64,000 nucleotides of DNA, taken from the NCBI GenBank assembly GCA_020746105.1, contig CM036619.1, positions 56,655,135 through 56,719,134 of the forward strand. The letters run 5' to 3'. The notes below the pieces were generated by a model. It did not search any database. It was not told where the DNA came from and saw only the letters and a program-made list of their open reading frames with translations. This DNA comes from Trogon surrucura. Lineage: Eukaryota > Chordata > Aves > Trogoniformes > Trogonidae. Positions 51,901 to 60,771 of the stretch are shown here, piece by piece (the first letter of the stretch is position 1; the number at the start of each line of letters is the position of its first letter). Made by a program: the position numbers and the translations under genes.

Positions 51901-54900
51901 GCTTGCCATTCAGTAGTCTGTCGATGGAACAGTTCTTAGAGATAAATTGCTATAGCATCCATACCCAGAAGAAGCATTTAGTTTGATTAGTTATGTTTTG
52001 GACCACAGTGAGACCAATGATTAAGGAAACCTGACTATTAAACCTTTCAAAGTAGGGTTGTATGAAAGCATGTCTAATACTGAAATGACTTTATATACTT
52101 TATCTGTGAACTAGATCTGATTCAGTTTATTCACTTATCCTTTCTTTATGTTGTTTAAGGAAAAAAAGACATAACCATCCTGTGGCAAACACCTGCAACT
52201 TGTAACTAATATTTAAGGCCTAATGTTAGTTAGGTAACAGTGTGATTAAATTTAGAAGTAACCTTTTTTCAAAGATACTAGTCAATTTGGAAGGGCCAAG
52301 TTAGTAATTTCGATACTGTATTTAGTATTCTATAAACCAGTGCAGTTCAGTCCTGCAATGAGGAATTTACTCACTGTGTGAAGGAAAGCATGTTGAACTA
52401 TATGTCCAATGAAGATTCAGAATTGTAGAAAATACAATTGAATTATTAGAAACTGTAGCAGTATTGAAGTGTACAGACTGAATTAGAAGTTATTGGGAGT
52501 TGTCAGCATGGATTCACCAAGGGGAAGCTGCTAGCCTTCTATGACATCATAACTGTTTGGTTAGATGAGGAAAGAGCAGTGGATGTCATCTACGTTGACA
52601 TCAGTAAGGCTTTTGACACCATCTTCCGTAACATCGTCATCAGGATACTCAGAAAGTGTGGGTTAGGTGAGTGGACAGTGAGGTGGATTGAGAGCTAGTT
52701 GAGTGACAGAACTCAGAGGGTCATGATCAATGGTGCAAGACAGAGTTGGAGGCCTGTAATCAGCAGTGTTCTCCAGGAGTCAGTACTGGATCTGGTCTTG
52801 TTCAACGTATTCATCAGTGACCTGGATGAGGGCACAGAGTGTATCCTCAGCAAGTTTGCTGATGATACAAAACTGAGAGGAGTGGCTCACACACCACAGG
52901 GCTGTGCTGCCATCCAGTGTGACCTGGAGAGGCTGGAGTGCTGGGCAGAGAGGAACCTAATGAGGTTCAACAAGGCCAAATGTAAAGTTCTGCACCTGGG
53001 GAGGAACAACCCCATGCATCGATATAGTTTAGGTAGCCCTGCTGGAAAGCAGCCCTGAGGAGAAGGGTCTTGGAGTCCTGGTAGACAGTAAGTTAGCCAT
53101 GAGCCAGCAATGTGCCTTGTGGACAAGAAGGCCAATGGTATTCTGGGCTGCATTGAGAGTGTGGCCGCTAGATCAAGGGAGGTCATCCTCCTGCTCTGTT
53201 CTGCCCTGGTGAGACCACATCTGAATTACTGTGTCCAGTTCTGGGCTCCCCAGTTCAAGAGGGACAGGGAACTACTGGAGAGAGTCCAGCAGAGGGCAAC
53301 AAAGATGACTAGGCAACTGGACCATCTCTTTTACAAAGGCGGCTTGAGAGAGCTGGTAATGCTTAGTCTGGAGAAGACAAGACTGAGAGGAAACCTAATC
53401 AATGTCTATAAATATCTAAAGTGTGGATTCAGGGAGGATGAAGCCAGACTCTTCAGTAGTGCCCAGTGAGAGGACAAGGGGCAGTGGGCACAACCTAGAT
53501 GGAATCCTGTGTAATTGTGCTCTAGGCAATCCCTGATCTCACACATCCCTGCCAGTGATGTGATTTTTTTTTTTTTTTCTGTTGAGCTTGTACACTCTTC
53601 AGAATAACTTTAGAAACGTGGGTTTTTGTTCGTGACCAACAGAGTTTTCAACTTTGGAAAGCTGAAAGCACAGTAAAGAGACTGTAATTTGTAAAGTCTG
53701 AACCACTTGCAAGCTCTACCTCTGGTACTTGTAACATAAACTATGTTGTGTCAAAAACATCTGATTTCATCCGGAAGGGCGGTTTATTTTTTTAAAAATA
53801 ATCTGCCTTGCAGTATGTTGAAAGCTGACAACGCAGCCAGAAAATACATAAGATAAAATACAAGAAATACATATTGTGACTTTTATTTTAATGCTTCATT
53901 TAAAGTGGCCTTTACAGGGAATTTGATTTTTGAATCCCACCCCCTTTCTTTGCTGGTAAAATGTGTTGGAGGCCCAAAACTTGCCACAGAACTTAAGTGC
54001 ATGCCTGGATTTTGGAGTACTTTTGGGCAAATATTAAGTGTTAGACTAGACTTTAATAGTTAAGAATGTCAAAACCTGAGTAAAATGTGTAGTTGTGTAG
54101 TTATTAGGTAATTAATCACTGTAATTTTTTTCAGAGCTCAATTTGAAAGTGTTTTAAAGATGTATTATTAAAGTCCCAGGCAGCTTTACCTTCTGTAGTA
54201 ACTGCAGATTGAATGAAGTATTTTAGTAGCTTTGCTTCCAGTTTAAATTAATACACATTCAGAGGTCAGTTGAACTTGCCCCACTGCTTGGTGGTCTACC
54301 TAATGTAGATGCTGTCTTCCCACCCACCTCCCTCACCCCCACCCCCTTGCTTTTTTTTTTTTTAGTTCCCCTGAGTAGCTATCATAATGTGTGTTAGAAT
54401 TCTTTGACTGACTTAGAATATTTGTTCATTCATACATGTATATGACAAGTCTTTTAGCCATAGTAATTACAGAAATAATCTTGTCAGTTACACCAGACTC
54501 TGAAAAAGTCTAAGATCTTCCCTTTCAGTACCTGTTGTTGTAGTGTATATCTGCTCTATTTTCAGTAATGGCTTTGCATTTTAACTTCCAGTGTCAAGGA
54601 AATTTAAAGTGGATAGCGTGCTTATGACAGTGATTAGCTGAAGAATCAGTTCTATGCTTTATTTTTTTTCTTTTGAACAGTAATGCTGCAGCCTTTTGAC
54701 TATGACCCAAATGAGAAGAGTAAACACAAGTTTATGGTACAAACAACCTATGCACCACCAAATATTTCAGATATGGAGGCAGTGGTAAGTAAAAATGGGG
54801 TAAAGTGACTAAAAAGAACTTCCCCTTTAAGAGTGTGTGTAGGCTTCCGTAAGCATGTGTATTAAGGTGGAGGGGAGTGATGCACAGGCTTCTGTTTCTA

Positions 54901-57900
54901 GAGACTGTTTTAAGGAATGCCTGGCTTTACACAGGTATGTTCAGTATTCACTCAAAAGAGAGGAGAAGAGGGGAAACAAAAGATAAAGAGATTTTATAAA
55001 TCACTGAATTCCACTAGGCACCTGCAGGTTCAGACTCTGTCCCCTTATATGAATGGAAAATGTACCATGGCATCACTTTTCACTGGAAACAGTGGAAAAT
55101 CTTTTAAATTTTATTAAGCTTTCGAGACATGTAGCTGGAAAGTTAATATCTCTTCCTTGTTGGTCTGGTTTATTTTTCTTAATATGCTCCGATAGCTCCT
55201 TGCTATGTGTGGTAAGTGAAGCATAGCTATTTGTTGAGGATGTAAAAACTCCACTTGCAAAATACCATTCAAATAACGGCTTTCTGTGTGTTCGAGTATA
55301 GAATACTGAGAAACAGATCTTGTAGAAAATTGGTAATTGCAGGTGTAAATTAGTGTACAACTAAGGCCGCTGAAAAAAGGAACAACAACAAAAAAAGAGA
55401 GGATGTTGTAAAAAGCCTGGATATTCTAGTCTGTAAGACCTGAAAGTTCAAAGGTAGCTTCACAGGACCTGTTGTTGGAAAAATTGCTCAGTCTCTGAGC
55501 CTGAAAATTTAAGTCAACTACATGAAGCATATACTTTGAAAGTTAATTGGTAGTTGAGCAGAAAGCTTCTAGCATATTCCACAATTATTTATTAAATATT
55601 GATAAACATTTGAATTTAAAATGTTCTTTATAAACAACTTTGAAAAATTCTTTAGTCCCAGATTGTAATGTATTATGCAGTAAAAGGAGGAAGTTGTTTA
55701 AAATCTAAAATATGAAGAAGTTAAGAAATTTACTCTGGAACTACATACAGAGTCACTAAAAGGTGTCTGCCATCAATCTTCTGGTTAAAATTGGTGTTTC
55801 TGAGAGGGGACATAAAGAGTACATTTACGAAGGACTGATAGGCCTGGAACTTGGTTCTTAAACACTTCGTTCAGAAACAAGTCTGAAACTTGCAGCTAGA
55901 GTAAGGGCAGTATTCAGCTGCATAGGAGGCAGGTGCTAAGAGCAAGCTTACGAGCTGTTCAGTAACTATATTAATTGTTGTTTTAGTGGAAAGAAGCAAA
56001 ACCTGATGAGTTAATGGACTCCAAATTGAGATGTGTGTTTGAAATGCCCAACGAAAATGATAAACTGGTAAGTAAGAAAAGAGTAAGAAGCTGTCATACA
56101 CTGACTGTTAGGATCTCACAGAAATTTGTTCCAGATTTTTTTCTTCTGAAACCTATGTGATTTGTTGATTAAATAGATTGTAGGAATTGGTACTAAATTA
56201 GATGGGAGGGGTGTTCAGTATATAACTTCTCAAAGATTCATAGAATCTTAGAACAGCCCAGGTTGAAATACCAGCCTTGAAATACCATTTGGTCCAGCCT
56301 TTTGTCAGAAAGGGAGCACCCAGTCCTAACTGCATCTTAAAAACCTCCAGTAACGGAGACTAGTGCCAAAATTTTCCATTCATTGTTATTAATTTGCTTT
56401 ATTTTATTGCTGTCAGATTAAAAAAAAAAGAATCTTCCATACTGCAAATAGTGAAAAGTGAATTGCATCATTTTAAAAATATTAAATGCTTTTCAGTTTT
56501 CAGATTTCGGTTTCTAATTCAACTGAATTAGAAAAAGAGGTGCCGATTAGAAATTAATTCACGCTTTGGGAATCCTAAATGCATTTTTTTGAGGTAGTGG
56601 TAAAGACAGTCGGACAAAAAAAATCCCATTACCTCTTTCAGCCTCTTGCTTTCAGGCAAAATTTATTCCAGTTGTCTAGATGACAGTTTCATTGTATGTA
56701 GACTGAAGATGTCTATTTTGTGTGTCCTGATATTGGGATAGTGGTTATCTGTCAGTTACCTAGTTTTGCAGAATAGTACTAAATTCCTATGTATTAACAT
56801 TTTTTTTTACCCTCATACTTGAAATTCTTATTTACAGAATCTTAATACTGTATATTCTGGGTTATTTTTTTCTGTTTTGGATTTTTTGGTGTGTGTGCTG
56901 CTTTTAGTGCTATGAATTTGAGTGCTAAAGTAGGATTTCTTTAAACAACCAAGCTTATTCACTTTATTATGGCATTGACTGTCCAGGTTTTACAGTAGTC
57001 TGTAAGGCATGTTGGGGGAAAGTAGCATGAATCCATGCATGTAAGAACCATCACATTATTTACATGTATACAGGGTCTCGGTGAAGGCTGCTAGCTGGCT
57101 AGTAGTTGTCTTTGCAACCATTCTTCTAACACAGTTATTTGAGTGTAATGTAAAGGTACTTTTCAAATATGATGTCAGTGTATGTTGTTGTGGGTTTTTT
57201 TTCATAAAGGATAATTTATGAGATGCAGCCTTTTATTCAGGTGTGAGCTGCCTAAGTGTGTGTGAAATGCTAAAACTGTAAAGGTTAAGCATTTATTATG
57301 AGGGAACGTAGTTGTCTACTTTTTGTGATTTTTTTTTTTTTTTAACCTTGTTGTTAAATTCCATCTTAAATATTCGAAAAATTGTTTTTCATTTCATAAA
57401 ATACGTAATGTAGCGAGAGAAATATAGGTTTTGTATAATCCACTACCTCCTTTTGTTCTTTCTTTAATGTGATATCTTCATAGTATTGACTGCACATAAT
57501 ATTTGTATTTTTCTGAATAGCAGCATAGGGTTGCAAAACCCTGCTTAAATCCTTTAAACCTGACAGTTAAAAAAGTCTGCCAAGTCCTGACGCTAAGCCT
57601 CACTTGCTGCCTCAGGATATACCTACATCAGGACACAAGCATTTCAGTCAAGTCAGGAACAACTTTCTTCAGATGCCTACCAGTCATAGTCAGAAAATTG
57701 GCATGAAAAAAACCAGTGTGGTCAAACAGCAGAAGGAGGTTTGTTCCAGGGAGATAAGTCTTAGGTGTCTAGTCAATTTGCAGTGCTACCAAAGGAATTT
57801 TGTTCAGCTCTTCTGTTCAGTTGAAAAAGTAACAGATCCCGATGTGCTTCCTCATGTTATAAATATGTTTGTCTTTTTAAATCCAGTTGGGTTTACCAAC

Positions 57901-60168
57901 ATGGAGTAGCAGAATCTGGCTCTTAGGCTATCTGTGGCTGCATTGGAAATGCAAGTAGATGCTGTAGACCAAATAACTGCTACTTGCATAGGAACTAAAG
58001 AAATTCTCACGGTTTTTTTTAGTTGGTTTATTATTACTTAGGTATGTCTACATTTTAATAGGTTTTCTGTTACGTTTGATACTTACCTTGGGCTACTTTG
58101 GTTATGAAAGATGCAGTGTGGTGGTGGTCTAAGTGGCATAGCTCTGTAGCCAGGCCAGTGGGCGTACAGAATCCTGAGTCTGAGGTTGAGTTGTTTCTGA
58201 GTGTATTGCCATATGAATGCTGTGTTTTTACTAATGGTAACAGTTGAATCTATTGTATTATTAATGTCTGCTGGAGATCATAGTGCATTTTGAGCAGAGC
58301 TGTGGGAACTAGATTTTTAATTTTGTTTTTGGATTTTTCACAGTTTTTTTATGTGACACTTGTATTCAAAATCAGTGATGTATATTTCAGAGATGCTTTG
58401 AAACTTAAATTCCATATTTTACAATACTTTATTTTTCTTCACTAAGAGGTGTTATAAGTGCAAAACGGTGGTGCCATACATACTTCATCTTAGTTTGTGA
58501 CAGAACCTGTTTTATTTTTACTTGGTTTTGGTTTTTAATACTGCAGAATTACTTTCTTTGTTTTATTTTTTTTTCCTTCAAGTTCAAATGCCGTTTGGTG
58601 TATTGTATCTTTGGGTGCCTGCTAGACCAGCGTTAAGCAGCTAAAGTATTAATTTTTGTCTCAGTAGCATGTAGTACCAAATGTAAACAGTACAAACTTC
58701 TTACTTTTTAATATTTGAGCTAATCGCCATTGAACTAGTAACAGAAGATTTTGTTCAGACTGCTGTAAATATAAACTTAATTGAACCATATTATAGTTCA
58801 GTATACAGCTGGATTGTTTCAATTTTAAGCTGTGGGTGATTTTTCTCTAGGTAAGTAAAATTCTCAAGTCATTCTTGATGTTTGTAGAATGATACAGATG
58901 CAAGCAAACCTGCCCCAGTACTGAATACATCTAAACAGGATGGACCGATGCCAAAACCACATAGTGCTTCGCTTAATGATACTGAAACAAGGAAGCTAGT
59001 GGAGGAGTGCAAAAGACTCCAAGCAGAGATCATGAAGCTGACGGATGAAAATCGGCACCTGAGAGTAAGTTCTGCTTCCATGCTGATGTTGAAGTGGCTT
59101 CGCTGTTCTTCATTGAAAGGCCTGGTTTGTAATTAGGCCAACAGAATGTCAAAATTGATTAGTAATACGATTTTCCTATCCTGAATATACTGTATATTCT
59201 GAACTCCTCAGTGATTCAGACTTTGTGATTGCAGAAGTGGGTCAGTGGATACTGAAGCTACATAATTTTCTTCTTAAATGGAATGGTCCTACATGAAGTG
59301 GTTTTAATTAGGTCCTAGATACTGGCTTAGTAGCTTTTACTAGAAATCCATTATTATTCATTAAGAATGAGTAAATGAGATCCAAAGTAGTAATGTTCAG
59401 TATCACAGATTTTTAGTGAATGGGACAATTGCTTGACCAGAAGAAGGATGCAGACAGTACCTTTATGTAAAGGTGCCATTTCAGTAACCTGTAACCAGTC
59501 AATATGTGACTTTATGTGACTTTTTCACGTGTTTGCATTTGAGTGTCTGACAATTTCATTGACCATGGTAGCCTTTTAAAGAACTATGAAATGATGATGT
59601 CTCCACACTTGTAATTCTGATGTCATTGAAACATATTGAGAAACACTATGCAAAGCAGAGATTTCTTTTTAACAATAAGGAATCACTACTAATTAATTCT
59701 GACACATAGTAAGTAAAAGGATTCTTCACTGTGCCTAGCAAGAATTTCAGAATCTTTCTTAACCAGGGCATGGAGAGAGACCAGTGGATTACCTGTCCTT
59801 GTCTGAAATATTACGGTTTTCTGTGTTCATATTTTGCTTTTTGGTGTGGTGTAATGTATTGGAGTTTGTTTGTTTGTTTTGTTTTGTGGGTTTTTTAATG
59901 TAGATATTTAAAGTATCACCAGTAAATTTGGCCTTTGAGTTCAGATGTTACAATTGTAAGAAGATGTATTCCTAATTTTTTTTTCTGTGTTTTTTTCCTC
60001 CGCCCTCAGGATGAAGGCTTGAGGCTCAGAAAGGTAGCGCACTCGGATAAATCTGGATCACCTGCAGCTTTGGCCCTCAGAGATAATGGCTCTAATTCTC
60101 TTCCTTCACTTCTTGTCGTAATTGCAGCCATTTTCATTGGATTCTTTCTAGGGAAATTCATCTTGTAG
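27898..60168 (+). CDS. VAPA: VAPA, VAMP-associated protein A (six exons, 249 aa)
   Basis: VAPA is a type II (tail-anchored) ER membrane protein that binds FFAT motifs and tethers the ER to other organelles for lipid transfer and traffic. The coding sequence joins 27898-27973, 48764-48916, 54681-54784, 55987-56067, 58888-59064 and 60010-60168. All introns are GT-AG and the total is 750 bp including TAG. Residues about 7-125 form the MSP domain. K93 and M95 in KHKFMVQ correspond to the FFAT-contacting Lys and Met, and P55 in TTAPRRY to the proline mutated in VAPB motor-neuron disease. A coiled coil spans about 170-206 and a membrane anchor about 229-248, with GxxxG (241-245). The length equals the human short isoform. 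A 41-codon cassette exon probably makes a longer form. Confidence 0.95.
28195..28205 (-). promoter_or_regulatory. YY1-like site in intron 1
   Basis: GCCGCCATCTT on the plus strand is AAGATGGCGGC on the minus strand, an exact long YY1 core. Confidence 0.6.
28553..28567. repeat. CA microsatellite
   Basis: About seven CA units lie inside the CpG island of intron 1. Confidence 0.85.
33903..33918. repeat. Poly(T) run
   Basis: Sixteen consecutive Ts in intron 1. Confidence 0.85.
34494..35240 (-). mobile_element. CR1 LINE copy, minus strand
   Basis: Reverse-complement CR1 from the tail (agaatggtttgg), through 'gctgccctcctgtgggcagg' and 'ttggactgcaagcacacattgcc', to 'gtgcttggacttgttgagc' and 'cacatgggcccagtcctcaag'. 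It covers the end of the pol frame and the 3'UTR. Open frames inside are broken pieces of the pol C-terminus. Confidence 0.9.
35525..35780 (+). mobile_element. Old CR1/L3-like fragment
   Basis: 'tagcaaaatgaagactgaaag' followed by 'aggatctgattgctatctat' and 'aaatatattagaag' corresponds to the 'LEKRRLRGDLI..YKYL' end of CR1/L3 pol. It is strongly diverged and its borders are uncertain. Confidence 0.5.
36350..36652 (+). mobile_element. CR1 fragment with internal deletion
   Basis: 36366-36412 and 36428-36650 match two separated parts of the CR1 copy at 38431-40278 (39191-39237 and 39523-39741). The intervening roughly 290 bp are missing. A perfect hairpin of 11-bp arms (36406-36430) sits at the junction. 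The match to the neighbour includes many shared departures from the usual CR1 sequence. Confidence 0.85.
38134..38166. repeat. Near-perfect palindrome
   Basis: The inner 22 bp (38139-38160) are a perfect palindrome centred on TTTAATATTAAA. ATTGT on the left and ACAAT on the right extend it by five pairs across one bulged base. Confidence 0.9.
38431..40278 (+). mobile_element. CR1 LINE copy (about 1.85 kb)
   Basis: This is the longest plus-strand CR1 here. It runs from the region between the endonuclease and reverse transcriptase ('ggaagactagggaaaatgtt') through reverse transcriptase to the tail ('cattctgtgattctt'). The polymerase signature is altered to FVDG (39382-39393) where functional elements have F/YADD. 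Frameshifts and stops break the frame throughout. It is dead and 5'-truncated. Confidence 0.92.
41150..41460 (+). mobile_element. Outer CR1, 5' part
   Basis: CR1 sequence from 'ggtggaagatgatcaagtca' through 'cctaagcccatggaccctga' jumps, after an internal deletion near 41250, to 'gcaaagttctgcatctgggg'. It stops abruptly at ATCCT (41456-41460), where another CR1 is inserted. It continues at 42254. Confidence 0.85.
41461..42253 (+). mobile_element. Inner CR1 nested in another CR1
   Basis: A 5'-truncated CR1 of about 793 bp begins at the 'gagagactgg' region of pol and runs to its tail ('tcccttccaacccctaatg'). It retains a 189-codon frame (41602-42171) equivalent to the pol C-terminus and 3'UTR. 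The pol part reads [20 protein letters not shown] and onward. It is flanked on both sides by ATCCT (41456-41460 and 42254-42258). The host CR1 sequence resumes exactly there. Confidence 0.88.
42254..42830 (+). mobile_element. Outer CR1, 3' part
   Basis: This resumes the interrupted copy at 'atcctgggctga', followed by 'attgccagcaggtcaagg', the exact continuation expected after 41460. It runs to the CR1 tail ('ccgtctaacctcaaccattg'). A T-run of about 15 near 42641 has expanded inside. Confidence 0.85.
44770..46440 (-). mobile_element. CR1 LINE copy, minus strand (about 1.67 kb)
   Basis: The plus strand reads as the complement of CR1, from the tail ('catagagtagcctagcttgg') to the start of reverse transcriptase ('cgggtcccatggacttgtgc', 'caacgaagactgaagcag'). 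Minus-strand frames at 45348-45830 and 45931-46290 are reverse-transcriptase pieces separated by frameshifts. The catalytic signature is FADN (45649-45660) instead of FADD. It lies opposite in orientation to the CR1 copies of intron 2. Confidence 0.92.
48764..48916 (+). CDS. VAPA: VAPA exon 2
   Basis: The acceptor tttttttcag is followed by GT completing Gly26, then 50 codons starting [20 protein letters not shown] and ending GSSVIVS, plus one base. It encodes the central MSP strands, including [14 protein letters not shown]. At 153 bp it is a multiple of three, so skipping would delete 51 residues in frame. Confidence 0.95.
50588..51178 (+). mobile_element. CR1 LINE 3' part
   Basis: It runs from 'aaaagctgaacataagcc' through 'tcctgggctgcatcaaaag' and 'ggagcacctcccctacaag' to the tail with 'tatgattctgtgatcctgtg', the CR1 terminal octamer-type repeats. 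It is 5'-truncated with small deletions. Confidence 0.92.
52500..53545 (+). mobile_element. CR1 LINE copy with intact FADD motif
   Basis: Reverse-transcriptase sequence starts at 'gtcagcatggattcacc' and reads nearly continuously as pol (KAFDT; then [15 protein letters not shown] at 52855). One stop (tag near 52698) and a frameshift near 53055 break it. After 'gggcacaacctaga' about 200 bp are missing and only a short near-terminal part follows. The tail repeats are lost. Confidence 0.9.
54681..54784 (+). CDS. VAPA: VAPA exon 3
   Basis: Completes Val77 and encodes [20 protein letters not shown] and onward to SDMEAV. It includes the FFAT-contacting K93 and M95. The donor is gtg|gtaagt. The stretch TTYAPPNIS differs from the human TIFAPPNTS at three positions (from memory). 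Confidence 0.95.
54785..55986 (+). other. VAPA: VAPA intron 3 (1.2 kb)
   Basis: Perfect gtaagt donor and ttgttttag acceptor. No repeat or gene is recognised inside. Confidence 0.9.
55987..56067 (+). CDS. VAPA: VAPA exon 4
   Basis: Twenty-seven codons in phase 0, [20 protein letters not shown] through PNENDKL, closing the MSP domain and starting the linker. The donor is ctg|gtaagt. The exon is bounded by phase-0 introns, so a phase-0 cassette can be inserted after it. Confidence 0.95.
56236..56370 (-). mobile_element. CR1 LINE tail fragment
   Basis: 'gattcatagaatcttagaac', 'ccatttggtccagcc' and 'aaaacctccagtaacgg' are reverse-complement CR1 3'-end landmarks in a short diverged copy. Confidence 0.75.
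57616..57738 (+). CDS. VAPA: VAPA alternative cassette exon (long isoform), candidate
   Basis: A 123-bp, 41-codon stretch is open in the frame that joins exon 4 to exon 5 (phase 0 at both ends). Upstream are a CTGAC branch-point-like motif (A at 57590) and cacttgctgcctcag. The donor is gag|gtttgt. The peptide starts [10 protein letters not shown] and ends [11 protein letters not shown]. The mammalian long isoform has 45 extra residues at exactly this junction. From memory that insert starts GITPPG, has an internal NN and P.S, and ends SVLKQEKQK. The order and spacing of these landmarks correspond, with 25 versus 26 residues after NN. It would lengthen VAPA to 290 residues, in the linker between the MSP domain and coiled coil. 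The weak donor fits optional use. It is inferred and not proven to be expressed. Confidence 0.55.
58888..59064 (+). CDS. VAPA: VAPA exon 5
   Basis: Fifty-nine codons in phase 0. [19 protein letters not shown] is a variable linker, then [18 protein letters not shown] leads into the coiled coil ([20 protein letters not shown]). The linker start is diverged from human and one residue longer by my recollection. The donor is aga|gtaagt. Confidence 0.95.
59065..60009 (+). other. VAPA: VAPA intron 5 (0.9 kb)
   Basis: gtaagt donor. The acceptor is a long T-rich tract ending cgccctcag. A short GTTT repeat lies at about 59863-59887. Nothing else is recognised. Confidence 0.9.
60010..60168 (+). CDS. 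VAPA: VAPA exon 6 (coiled-coil end, membrane anchor, stop)
   Basis: [20 protein letters not shown] and onward, then the C-terminal anchor starting [16 protein letters not shown] and ending LGKFIL, stop TAG at 60166. The anchor is a single hydrophobic segment with two or three residues left in the lumen, typical of a tail-anchored ER protein. GxxxG supports the known VAP dimerisation. Confidence 0.96.
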   Translation, partial: DEGLRLRKVAHSDKSGSPAALALRDNGSNSLPSLLVVIAAIFIGFFLGKFIL

Positions 60169-60444
60169 AAAGAATGAGTAAAAGAAGCATGCAAAATGCA
60201 GCTTCCTCCTTTTTTTTTTTTTCTTGGCCAGAAAAAGATTTGTTTACCTACCAAGTTCATTGGTAGTATGGTCCAAGTGGCCATTTTTGTGTACAGCATC
60301 ATAACAGGCTTTGCCTTTAATGATCTCGCACGGTTAGAAAACACAATCCGAACAGACAAACTGTTCAGCTACTGGACAAAATTGTACATTAAGTCATCAA
60401 TAGCAGGTGTCAGTCGCACAGTCAGTCCTTTATGAAAATTCATA

Positions 60445-60450
60445 AATAAA
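60445..60450 (+). terminator. VAPA: VAPA proximal poly(A) signal
   Basis: AATAAA is followed by a T/G-rich region (gttctttctttctgtggtttt) within 30 bases, a good core poly(A) site. Confidence 0.65.
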
Positions 60451-60765
60451 GAATTGTTCTTTCTTTCTGTGGTTTTAATAAGAATTCAAAAATTGTTCGG
60501 AGTCTTGTAAATGTTATTTTAATAATCCTTTAAAATTTTGTTGCTGTTACCTCTTGGAAAATGATTTATTAGATTGCTAATCCCACTCATTCAGGAATAT
60601 GACAAGAGGTATTCTGGGGGAAATGGTGCCTCTTACTGTGTAAATTTTCTCCTTACCTTACTTTGCTAATATCATGGCAGAATTTCTTTCTTATTCCTTG
60701 TGAGGCATTGTTGAGAGTTCTTCATCCATACAATCCTGTCCCATAATATTTAACATTGCAAAAGA

Positions 60766-60771
60766 AATAAA
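60766..60771 (+). terminator. VAPA: VAPA second poly(A) signal
   Basis: AATAAA with a strong GT-rich downstream element (tgtttgtgtgtgtcgt, near 60800). Confidence 0.65.

Larger units (their letters stand above)
48917..54680 (+). other. VAPA: VAPA intron 2 (5.8 kb)
   Basis: Non-coding, apart from two plus-strand CR1 copies (50.6 and 52.5 kb). The donor is gtaaaa, which has a weak +5 position. The acceptor is ttttcttttgaacag. Confidence 0.9.
56068..58887 (+). other. VAPA: VAPA intron 4 (2.8 kb) with cassette exon
   Basis: Contains a CR1 tail fragment near 56.3 kb and the candidate alternative exon at 57616-57738. The rest is T-rich non-coding sequence. Confidence 0.85.

Noticed and set aside
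57739..57909. Continuation of the open frame past the cassette-exon donor
   Set aside because: The peptide after KQQKE has no similarity to VAPA, and the landmarks of the long isoform end at the gtttgt donor.
60196..60435. 79-codon open frame after the VAPA stop
   Set aside because: It lies inside the VAPA 3'UTR, starts in a T-run and has no motif. Absence of stops is probably chance or reflects UTR composition.
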